Shown here one piece after another: positions 1-8,973 of a DNA stretch of 64,000 nt. The notes under the pieces are model-generated. The model was not told the origin of the DNA. It worked only from the letters and a program-made list of their open reading frames with translations, and searched no databases. This stretch comes from Pseudogymnoascus destructans (taxonomy: Eukaryota > Ascomycota > Leotiomycetes > Thelebolales > Thelebolaceae). How positions within the stretch are numbered: the first letter of the stretch is position 1; every line of letters starts with the position of its first letter. The DNA lies in assembly GCF_001641265.1 (NCBI RefSeq), contig NW_020167538.1:248001-312000 (forward strand). Reading direction: 5' to 3'. Both the position numbers and the translations under genes were made by a program.

Positions 1-165
1 CGGAATCTTCACGTTCTCTCGCCGCCCCGCCGCTTCCCGCGCCGCGTCCGCTCGCTTGAGCAGCGCCAGGTCCACCTTCATCTTGTCCATTTCGCCTCGC
101 ATCCCTTCCATCTCTGCCCTCACGCCGTCCGCCTCTATTCTTGCCATCTTCAGCTCTAACCGCAT
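1..165 (-). CDS. partial coiled-coil protein, runs off the left edge
   Basis: On the minus strand an open frame starts at an ATG at 165 and stays open to the window edge (55 codons). It is rich in Met, Glu, Lys, Arg and Ala with heptad-like spacing (for example RAEMEGMRGEMDKMKVDLAL), which suggests a coiled coil. There is an in-frame stop just upstream of the ATG, so this is either the true start or an exon reached through an intron that I cannot place. Too little is visible to name a family. It could also be chance coding in GC-rich DNA. Confidence 0.35.
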   Translation of the reverse strand, partial: MRLELKMARIEADGVRAEMEGMRGEMDKMKVDLALLKRADAAREAAGRRENVKIP

Positions 166-1230
166 AATGGCCTCTCATCACCGTGGGTAGGTACGCCATG
201 TCCAGTGCCATATTCAGCTCGACATTGCCACTGGGGAGGATCGTCTTTGACTTGCTGGCGGGGAGTTTGGGCAGGAATATTGTGCATGATGCTGTTGGAC
301 GGGGTACTGCACAGCAAGTATCCAATCACTGTCCAAATGGGTTATTGTGTCCTGTGAAGCCGCCCGCCAACAATGTACTCCGTACATCATACTTTATCAT
401 CCAACGGAGTTGTGCCCGCCCCGCGAACCCCCGCGTATTCCCCGCCAATCCAATACCCGCAGCGTGTCTACTGTAGCTGCCAGGCGAGCCTCCTCAAAGC
501 ATGAGTGGGGCGCATCTTTTACTAAAATGTGGCACTCGCCCCGACATTCCCTGTAATAACGTATTGTCAACATTGACAGCCGTGACCTCCGGACGGGCCG
601 CACCGGTTGGAGGCCCAAGTTTCGCAGACAGGTCGGTCGAGGCGTCTGTTTTTCGTTGTGGTTGGGAGGGTACGAAGGTAGTGAGGACCTCGCCTCTCTC
701 TCCAACTCTATAAATTTTGTTGTTTTGGACTAATTTCCACGGGCGTATGACTTGCTGTACAGCTCATTACAGCGACGTGTCAGCGCGGGCGACTTTCATG
801 AGAGACACCGCCATACAGTCGGATGCTATATGGGGATAAACCAGCCTCGTCGGCTTGCGGGCATCGATGTGACCCATAGTTCTTGTGACGACCTTTTGTA
901 GCGTCTTACCTGAGAGATGGGAGATATGGTTAGCCAAAACATTCTCCAATTTCCTGTCCTTTTTGAAGGGTGGCAATATCTTGAGTGAGAGCTTACTAGA
1001 GCGAACACAGATGCGCAAAATTGCCCTTATCGGCTCCCGCCAACGAAACTCAGAAAATGAGACGCTCTCAGAACTCAGCAACTTGGACCGAGATTTGAAC
1101 GCTACTAGTGGTATCTTAACCACAAGTCCGCAACTCTTCAGGGCCCGAGGAAAAAGTGATGCGGCTCCCATGGACTTCCCGTTTGGACCAGAGGCAGTTA
1201 GGAAGGCACAACTCTGTCGCAGATTCAACA
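166..1230. other. intergenic, no supported gene
   Basis: Short overlapping open frames occur on both strands, but none shows a recognisable domain, a convincing start or intron structure. The right part (about 885-1230) may hold decayed N-terminal sequence of the NACHT pseudogene that follows, since its frame stays open into it, but nothing recognisable is seen there. Confidence 0.5.
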
Positions 1231-3866
1231 TTTACCCGTTCTAGCAGTCAAGTTGCCATCTCCTCCCATAATGAAGCCCCTGATATTTTAGGGCTCCAGC
1301 TTCTTTGTGACAATTCTGAGCCTGCTGGAGATATAATTTTCGTTCACGGGCTTGGTGGACCAGCGTTGAGGACATGGAGCTGGAAGAGAGATGTCGCCCA
1401 CTTTTGGCCAGCCTGGTTAGTCGACGAGGAAGAACTGTCTCCTTATCGGGTATTCTCGTTCGGGTACAACTCCAATTTTAAGGTCACTGCCACTAACTTG
1501 AATACAATTGATTTTGCAAAGGACTTACTCTTTTCAATGTTAACATTTTCGGGCGGTGTCCCGATGGAGCAGAAGACCGCATATCCATTGGATCAAAGCC
1601 AATCATTTTTGTGGCACATTCAATGGGAGGGCTAGTGGTTAAGAAGGCCTACGTTCTTGGAAAGCACGACAAACAATACTCAGGTCTCATTGCTCAAGTG
1701 TATGGAAATTTGTTCCTAGCAACGCCTCATCGCGGCGCCCAATATGCCAAGGTGTTGAATAATATCTTGTCCACATGTCCCCTTGTAACGGCACCCAAAG
1801 CCTATGTTGCCGAACTCGATACTCAGTCAAGTTCACTACAAGATATAAATGAGCAGTTTCGCATTTATTGGGAGGAACTGCAACTCGGCATCACGAAAGT
1901 TATTGTACGTTACGGCCATCCTTTCCCCCACAATCACATGAATATTCTAACCGTCTTATAAAGATCGTCGAAAAAGAGTCTGGAATACTCGGGTATCCCC
2001 AAGAAACGTCGATGCCTTTAAATGCAGATCACCACAGCATTTGCAAGTTTGAGAGCCCGGTGGATGCAAACTACGTTACCGTGAGAACATACTGAAGCAC
2101 TGGGCGTCTAGGCTTCGAAAGTCGCGGCCTGATACTACCAAGCATCGGCAGACGAGAAATATTGACCTTAAGCAATTGGAAGTAGTCCTCGGAATTCGAG
2201 GCTCGGCCGAGACTGATCTTACGCTGCTGCGGAACAAGACTCTCGACGGAACTTGCCAATGGATAATTACAAGACAGGGATTTGTAAACTGGCTTGAATC
2301 AGCACCTTCTGTGTCACCGAACATTTTCTGGCTCGTTGGTCTTCCTGCTACAGGCAAAACTGCTTTGTCAAGAAGCGTGATTGAGCATCTTAAATTTCAC
2401 GACCAGGAGTGTGCTTATCATTTCTTCTCCTCGGGCCACCGATTAAAGCGAACGGCAGCATACTGCCTACGGTCTATAGCATTTCAACTGGCGCAGACAA
2501 ACGATGCATTTCGAGAAAAGCTTTCTGCGTTAGTCGAGGATTCTGGCATTCAATTTAATTCGCAGACGCAGAGCTTCAACCTGATATGGGAGAAAGTGTT
2601 TGAAGGCATATTGTTTAAGAAGAAGCTCCGAAAGCCACTTTTCTTGTCCTGGATGGGATAGACGAAGCAGAATCGGAAGATCTTGTTGGATATATAATGA
2701 AGATACAATCATTAGTTCCTATTAAACTATTCCTGACGAGCCGACCTATGAAGATACCGTCAACATCAACTGCGAATTCTCTGACGACATTTTTCCTCCA
2801 CGAAGAAGATACTGCTGATGATATCCTCACTTACGTCCACAAAGTAGTGAGCAGTGCTCTACCAGATGACCCGGAGTTTCAAGGAGATATTATCAATCAA
2901 GTTTTGGCGAAGGCTTCCGGGTCATTTCTCTGGGTAAAAGTGGTGCTCGAAACACTACAGGATAAATGGCACACAAAGGAAGAACGTATTAACTGAAGTG
3001 CCAAAAGGGATGGAGTCATTATATCAACAAATGCTCGACACAGTCAAGCATCAGTCGCCAAGGCTTCAACTTATGGCGAAGAGAATCTTAACCTGGGCAA
3101 TCTGCGTTGGAGGCCTCTCACGGTGGCCGAACTTCTAGAAACATTCTTGAATAAGTATTCATTGGCTTGGATTGAGGCTATTGCTGTGTTGGGAAATTTG
3201 AGATACCTGACAACGACTGCCCAATATCTTAAAGCATACGCCAAAAAAAGATCGTGGGGTTCAAACGTTGATCTTAACAACAACTTGTTCAGTCTGCGTG
3301 AGCCGCCAAAAGACAATACTGCAAACGTGTTCGAGTCATGGGCAAATGACTTTATTCACGTTGTCGGAAAATTTGGCAGGAATCTGCTGCAGCATCCACC
3401 TTCAATTTATCGATAATGGACGACACTAGAATGCAGTGATTCTAGCCACCCACCGTCGACAGAAGTTGGGCCGCCTAACGAGCCCAACGGAACTGTTAGG
3501 AGACTCACCTTGACGAACGATGGGAGGAATCTTGTCTACGAGGTTGTCTCCTCCCAGTCATCTGAGAGCCTGCAGATATCGATACTCGCGACGTCGTCGC
3601 TCAGCCATTCCTGGAAAGTGGAGCTATCTTGCCAAGTCAAAAGATTGATAGGACCTTTCAAGACCGGATTGTGTTCCTCGAACAAGGACTATTGGCTTTG
3701 CACTTGGGAGATTGACGCAAGTTCTAGTGACGTGAAAAGGCATTTCTCCGTGCCAAAGGATTGGCTCAATACTAGTACACTGCAGATGGCGACACTAAAC
3801 GAGCAAGGAACGTTCTTCTGCCCAAATTTCGGGAAAGTTATTATCGTGAGAAATGGAGTAAGGTAG
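1231..3866 (+). pseudogene. decayed alpha/beta-hydrolase-NACHT (STAND, NLR-like) gene
   Basis: Pieces of one STAND protein lie in order but in different frames. First comes a serine-hydrolase-like effector domain with IIFVHGLGG (near 1336) and the nucleophile elbow AHSMGGLVVKKAY (near 1614). A linker with ETSMPLNADH and CKFESPVDANY follows. The NACHT domain has a Walker A loop LPATGKTALS (near 2340), a Walker B LDGIDEAESED (near 2652) and the LFLTSRPMK motif. Then come the winged-helix part (RILTWAICV, RPLTVAELLETF) and a C-terminal piece (SVPKDWLNTSTLQMATLNEQ, near 3750) like the tail of fungal NACHT-WD proteins. Frame changes fall near 1560, 1890-1960, 2088, 2640, 2990 and 3110, with an in-frame TAA at 3414. 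Five of the six shifts fit loss of one base. The stretch between SIYR and the tail is much shorter than usual. Related intact proteins act in fungal non-self recognition; this copy cannot make one chain. Basecalling errors are the alternative, but long genes nearby are intact. Confidence 0.8.
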
Positions 3867-4733
3867 TAAAATGCTTGGGTTGGAGGTGAAGAACTCATTA
3901 ACCGTGGGGGGAAGCGAGTGCGCCTTCCGTAACACTTTAGATGGGCGGCGCCAGCTATTAAAAGTCCACGTTACATGTGCTTCTTATATGCCATTACATT
4001 ATGTTCTCCTCTTTATATTTGGTGAAGTAAGTGGTAATTCTCTATTACAGGCATGTACACTCTAGCGAGACGTCAATTGGTTATCATGATAACAATATTT
4101 AAATGGAATATGTGAAATATATTATCATACTTGTTAGATCATGGTCCATCTGCACATCACTAGGAACGATATGAAAGACAGTTATCGTTAGGCAAAATGA
4201 TATACTCCGCCTTCAACATTACCAAAGAAAAGCACAAAAAAGACAACTGGTAGAGTAACAAGCTTAGGCTCCAAACGCAGAAAAGCAAGTTCATAGTGTC
4301 TGGTAGAGCATCAAGCTCCCTCAGCCTCTGACGCAGAAGACCTAGTAAGCATCTCTACCAGGCGCTGTGCACTTGCTCTTAGTTAAATCCCCGATGTGGC
4401 TATGCCGGCGGATTTTTAAATTGATACTATCATTATTCACAACAGTCATAAACTATATCAGCGATCTCCGCTCCCGGAGACGATCCGTAAATCTAAATAC
4501 TCGAAAGCTATCCTGGCATCTCGCAAATAATACAATCATAATTGTTAACACAAGTTCCAACACCATATCATATCCTCACATAGTCCCATACTCGTTGTAT
4601 GTGCATCCAGCGCAGTTCTTTCACCCCCTGAACCTCACTCTCATAGCGAGCGTTTCCAGCACCGCGTCGTTTTGTATTTGTCCGTGGCTTAATCGAAGCA
4701 TTGGATTTGAGGTTTGCATATGCCAAGGACAGC
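3867..4733. other. intergenic, AT-rich, no gene seen
   Basis: Low-complexity AT-rich DNA between the NACHT pseudogene and the 3' end of TVP15. The only structure noted is the small repeat/hairpin listed separately. The open frame covering 4367-4804 is a shadow of the TVP15 3' end. Confidence 0.5.
4247..4361. repeat. short imperfect direct repeat with inverted partner
   Basis: CTGGTAGAG occurs at 4247 and again at 4300, each followed by a related stretch ending in ACGCAGAA. The inverse CTCTACCAG lies at 4353-4361 and can pair with the second copy. The TGGTAGAGC core resembles a tRNA D-arm / A-box, but no matching B-box or cloverleaf is seen, so this is not called a tRNA or SINE. Confidence 0.35.
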
Positions 4734-5376
4734 CTAGACCTGCTCTGCGCCCCACCCGGCATCCGCCTCGCGCATGTTGGCAGGCGGCTCAATCGATGGG
4801 ATAAATTCGAGGACGGCGTATCCCAATCCAACCAGGCCAACAATCGAACCAATGATGTAACGGAGAATGTGGTCGTGGAAGAGGATGGTTCCGATGAAGA
4901 TGTAGACTGTCCCATGTCAGCTTCTTTCTCGCGCTGCCGAACAAAGAGTATTGACTTACAGATTCCGCGTCCCAGGAACGAGAACAGGAACGAGGCGTAC
5001 CGCGAGACCTGGGGTGGGATCTGGAATTCCAATGCGCCAATGGCTGGGGAAAGTTAGCGGTCCATCCTCGGATTGTGGGGAAGAGCCGGGGCGTACCAAG
5101 TCCAAAAATAATTACATAAACACCGATGATAATCGATTGTCTGGGGGGCATTAGGTTGAGTCCTGGAGGGGGGCTTCGACAAAGAGCTTACACTGTGGCG
5201 CCGAAGAACTGCGAAATTCCACCAGCGATCATGAGCGCACCAATCGCCAGGTTAACAATGCGGCTAGATAGCAAGTGTTAGCCATGCTCTGCCAGCCCTG
5301 AGACGGATAGATTGCTGTGTTCCTGTTGGGGCGCAGAGCAGTAAAGGGCAACATACAAGATGTCAGAGAAATCCAT
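4734..5376 (-). CDS. tvp15: Golgi membrane protein TVP15 / COPI-associated protein
   Basis: Five exons on the minus strand (5376-5357, 5263-5192, 5140-5097, 5043-4960, 4906-4734) join to 393 nt, 130 aa plus stop, with clean GT..AG introns of about 51-93 nt. The product is a small multi-pass membrane protein. It starts MDFSDIFRIVNLAIGALMI, continues with SIIIGVYVIIFGL and the conserved EFQIPPQVSRYASFLFSF, then YIFIGTILFHDHILRY, a last hydrophobic stretch and a short polar tail. This is the pattern of the fungal COPI-associated / Tvp15 family, about 130-150 aa, found in Golgi and endosomal membranes and linked to vesicle traffic. It is divergent from sreA across about 855 bp. Start chosen because it is the only ATG that opens the conserved N-terminus. 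Confidence 0.88.
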
Positions 5377-5833
5377 CGTGAGGCTTAGGGTTATTGAGCG
5401 AGGGGATGACGTTAAAAGTAGAATCGTCGGGTCGAGCACCGCGGGTTATATACAAATAGATGAAGTTGGACTTGAAATGCTGTTGCCTGTAAGTGTCGTA
5501 ATGGATGTTGACGAGGAGGTCGGAAATGACGCTTGGCTGATGACGCGCGCTAGTATCTCCTTTCGGCGATTTGGATCAGCCCCGTCATGTGACTGTATTA
5601 CCAAATCACCAAATTACTAAAATAGATCCCTCAGGCACCCAGATTACGACCAAGATTGAGATGAAATCTTGTGACACCAGATATGATTAGATATGATCCA
5701 AAGGGGGGCTCCATAAACGGGTTTCACTTACCATATCGAGTTAGTCTGTTACCACTTTGCTCTTAAAACAGCATTAATCCATAAAGCTTAAATTCGATAT
5801 CGCTCTAGCAAAATAAATATCGTCGTATTACGA

Positions 5834-5853
5834 CCAATTAAATAGATTCTATT
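5834..5853 (+). promoter_or_regulatory. candidate CBC:HapX site 1 upstream of sreA
   Basis: CCAAT at 5834-5838, then exactly 12 nt, then ATT at 5851-5853. This fits the bipartite form CSAAT-N12-RWT known for the CCAAT-binding complex with HapX at iron-regulated fungal promoters. It lies 398 bp before the sreA ATG. The second half-site is short, so one match alone could be chance. Confidence 0.45.
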
Positions 5854-5873
5854 TGAAACTCTTCAGCATTCGG

Positions 5874-5895
5874 CCAATGGGGAGTGGCCGATTGG
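5874..5895 (+). promoter_or_regulatory. candidate CBC:HapX site 2, palindromic CCAAT-N12-ATTGG
   Basis: CCAAT at 5874-5878, 12 nt, then ATTGG at 5891-5895. Because the right half is an inverted CCAAT, the CSAAT-N12-RWT form is met on both strands. It starts exactly 40 bp after site 1 and 358 bp before the sreA ATG. Confidence 0.5.
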
Positions 5896-6024
5896 CTACC
5901 GTTCTCAAGGCATCACTGGCAACAGGTGGGCGAGATCCCGTGATTATCACCACCCATGAATGAAGGCCTGTCGCCATCCTCAGTCAGCAAACATCCTCGG
6001 ACATCTTTAGCAGACTGGACGAAG

Positions 6025-6033
6025 ATCTGATAA
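6025..6033 (+). promoter_or_regulatory. iron-type GATA box ATCTGATAA
   Basis: A perfect match to ATCWGATAA, the extended GATA sequence preferred by SreA-class siderophore repressors, 207 bp before the sreA start codon. It suggests feedback by SreA on its own gene or use by another GATA factor. Not tested here. Confidence 0.5.
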
Positions 6034-6231
6034 GCTGGACGCCAGACGGAAGACGCCCAAGCAGGATCCTTATCGGCGACTCTCCTGGTCGAGTACAATC
6101 AGGAAGACTGGAGATTGAGACACCCTGCGACGGGACACAAAGCGACAATCGGAACTACTGGTGGCGAAGAGGCAAGACAGCAAAACCCGCATCTTTCGCC
6201 CAGGGCATGAAGGAGGCATAAAACGAACACC

Positions 6232-8046
6232 ATGACAGACACAGCAATCATAGCCTCAGCGCCCTCGCGGCACGAAAAGCAACCCGCGCATACGTCTCTC
6301 CCAACAAGAGCGTTGTCGAAAGACGATATCGAGTTAGCAGAGCAGCTTGTGGATCACTCGCAAGGGCTGCGCGAAAACAGGGATAGGACAGCGAACGGCA
6401 AGCATGAGAATGACCATTCGCCGACCAATGGGTCGAACCATGCCCAGGATTCATACACCCGCCAGCAGCTACCGACACCCACGCCAACAGCAGCTGAGCG
6501 CAAACAGCAGGAGGGACCATACTCTCCCCAGGCAATCATCAACCCGGATAACATTCCCAATGGGCAGATCTGCAGGTAAGAACAGCAACTGCGGCACCAC
6601 GAGCACGCCCCTTTGGAGGAGGTCACCTCAAGGCGCAACCATATGTCTCTACTCTGTACTAACTCCCGAGTAGCAACTGCGGCACCACGAGCACGCCCCT
6701 TTGGAGGAGGTCACCTCAAGGCGCAACCATATGCAATGCGTGTGGTCTATACCAAAAGGCCCGCAATGCATCTAGGCCCACTATGATGAAGAAGGCGCAT
6801 GGTGCGAACACATCTGCTGCCAGCCAAAACCGAGAACAGAAGAGGGCATCACCAGGATATGCGCCGACCAATTATTCAACCGCGACTGCAACGTATGTGA
6901 CTGCCGATCAGACTTCTGGCGGCTCATGCCCAGGCGGTGGGAAGTGCAATGGGACTGGTGGCGCATCAGGCTGTGGAGGTTGTCCCGCCTTCAACAACCG
7001 CATTTCGAAGACCGCGAATGTCACCCTTGTCCGGTCTGGCCAGGGGTCCTCACAGCCGCCGAACGACCCTGCGGCCGACCCTACCGCAGAGACTGATATC
7101 AATGCGCTCCATGTGGGTACAACTGTCATTGTTGCTTGCCAGAACTGTGGGACTACGATTACCCCGCTCTGGCGTCGCGACGAAAGCGGGCATACGATAT
7201 GCAACGCATGTGGTGAGTTGTATTCAAAAGAACAAAGTGAACAGTAACTAATATATCACAGGCTTATATTACAAACTTCATGGCGTCCACAGACCCGTCA
7301 CGATGAAGAAGTCAGTAATCAAACGCCGCAAGCGTGTAGTCCCCGCCGCAGCCGGTGGCATGAACTACGAAATGGGATCCCCACGCACAGCCGTGTCCCC
7401 CGAATCCGACGACTACAACCTTCCCAACGACGAAGCCGCGCCAAAGGGAGCCCTTAACCCCGACGGTTCAGTGAGTCTCGGTTTTAGGAGACGCTCTGAG
7501 CCATCCCGCAACCTCCCCGAACTCGCCAGCACCCTCCGTGGCCTGAACGGACAGCAGCAGCAGCCTACCACAGCCAGTGATCTCACGTCGTATGCGTCAA
7601 ATCCGCACGCCCACGCGCAACACGATCCTTCGAGCCTGACAACTGATAATCGGCTACCGCCCATAGCGGCGTATCCGTTGCGGAACCATCGCCCCTCGTC
7701 CCTATCGCCGAATTTTCTCTTGTCACCTAATCGCAAGCGCTCCTTCTCAACGGCTGAAAGTGAGGCTGCGCTAGCTGGCGACCAGAGCCAAGGACGTCTT
7801 TCTAGCATCAAGGCTATCTTGAACCCGGCGCAGCAGGCGAGCGAAGAGGCGCTGGACCCGAGTCTGCGGCAAAGCCGGAACCCGAGAGATAGGCCTGCAA
7901 GTGTGGCACAGACGGGCAACGATACCGAAGCGGATGCGGATAGAGAGAGACGGAAGAGAGAAAGGAGGGAGATGTTGCAGCTTGAGGCGGAGAGGATGAG
8001 AGAAGATTTGCGGGCCAAGGAGAGAGAGCTGGAGGAGCTGTATTAA
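6232..8046 (+). CDS. sreA: SreA-type GATA repressor of iron uptake/siderophore genes
   Basis: Exons 6232-6575, 6674-7212 and 7262-8046 join to 1668 nt (555 aa). Two GATA zinc fingers are present: finger 1 at residues 114-138 (CSNCGTTSTPLWRR..CNAC) and finger 2 at 270-294 (CQNCGTTITPLWRR..CNAC), the second continuing to LYYKLHGVHRPVTMKK. Between them lies the four-Cys region CPGGGKCNGTGGASGCGGC (Cys 200, 206, 215, 218) that marks the SRE/SreA/Urbs1/Fep1 iron-sensing repressors. A charged coiled coil ends the protein (REMLQLEAERMREDLRAKER). The family represses siderophore synthesis and iron uptake when iron is plentiful. Intron 1 contains a perfect second copy of the start of exon 2 (see repeat); the reading frame is intact if the downstream acceptor at 6672-6673 is used. 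Upstream motifs fit CBC:HapX and GATA control. Confidence 0.92.
6584..6733 (+). repeat. 62-bp perfect direct repeat across sreA intron 1 / exon 2
   Basis: Copy 1 is 6584-6645 and copy 2 is 6672-6733, identical over 62 bp and offset by 88 bp. Copy 2 is the real start of exon 2 (first zinc finger). Copy 1 sits inside intron 1 with its own AG/CAACTGC acceptor-like boundary only about 10 nt after the donor. The unit also carries a branch-point-like TACTAAC near 6653. It looks like an 88-bp tandem duplication of the intron end plus exon start. Confidence 0.85.
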
Positions 8047-8973
8047 CGAAGATATATGGTTATTTATGACGTCTCTTTACTGGGAGGTGCGATTTGATAT
8101 TTGGAAGCTGGTTTGGGCGGTTAGTTGTGCTTAATGCAGTGCTGGAAAATCCGGGGGCGCCTAGAAGGAAGGCGGGGTTTTCATTCTTATTACTTTATTG
8201 TTATCAGAGGGAGGGGATCTGCATTATCTTGGGGTGGGAGTATCTTATATGAGATCCATGATGGGAAGATTGAATAGGCATGGAGACATGGGCTTGGAAG
8301 GAAGGCAATGACAATGGAGGCGTTCGGGGATACCACACTGAAAAGATACGGGGAGCAAGTTAAGGGGAGCAAGTTAATTGTTTTCCATGCTGCGGAAGTG
8401 GACTTCAATGGATAATGGTTACATAGTGTATTGTCTTGTAATGAAGTGGTACTAGCGTTCTCAATCAAAATGATACTGCCTCAAATGGCCTCACCAGCAC
8501 AACCCTCCTCTTTATTGTAGCCCAGAGAAAAGGAAACCTTGTTAGTAGCCCTGTGAAGCTGTCAGCTGGCGAATTGCTGAGTCTGTGGACCATTGAAGGG
8601 CGATGGTGTAGAGAGAATGGCGATGGCTCTGATGCTGGTTTGGTGGCTGGTGGAATGCGCAGTTTCTGAGATGTAGAGGCATGGGCAAAAGCGTTGAAAG
8701 AAGGAAGTAAATGAAACAATAATTCTAACATGATGGTACAGTGTGAAGGTGTGAAATGCGGCTTATTTGTTTGTTCCTGAGCGCTTGCTCATGTCGATTA
8801 GTGAAAGAGCGGAGATGGATGTATGTTCCCTTGTCGCGGCCTATGGCATGCAAAAGCAATGAAGCAAACTGGTATGAAGCAAAATGAAACTAGAGAGAGA
8901 CGATGCAAACTTGGTGGACACGGATTTGTCTGTTGGTGACGGTTGAAATTGTTGAGAACAGGGGTACTGTAGG
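8047..8973. other. convergent intergenic region, no gene seen
   Basis: Between the 3' ends of sreA and the minus-strand gene that ends at 8974. AT-moderate DNA with a short GGGGAGCAAGTTAA duplication near 8350. The open frames here lack domains or introns and look like chance. It probably holds two 3' UTRs. Confidence 0.5.

Noticed and set aside
183..716. Overlapping open frames on both strands at the left edge
   Set aside because: No domain, splice or start support, and mutually overlapping on both strands; likely chance in GC-rich DNA.
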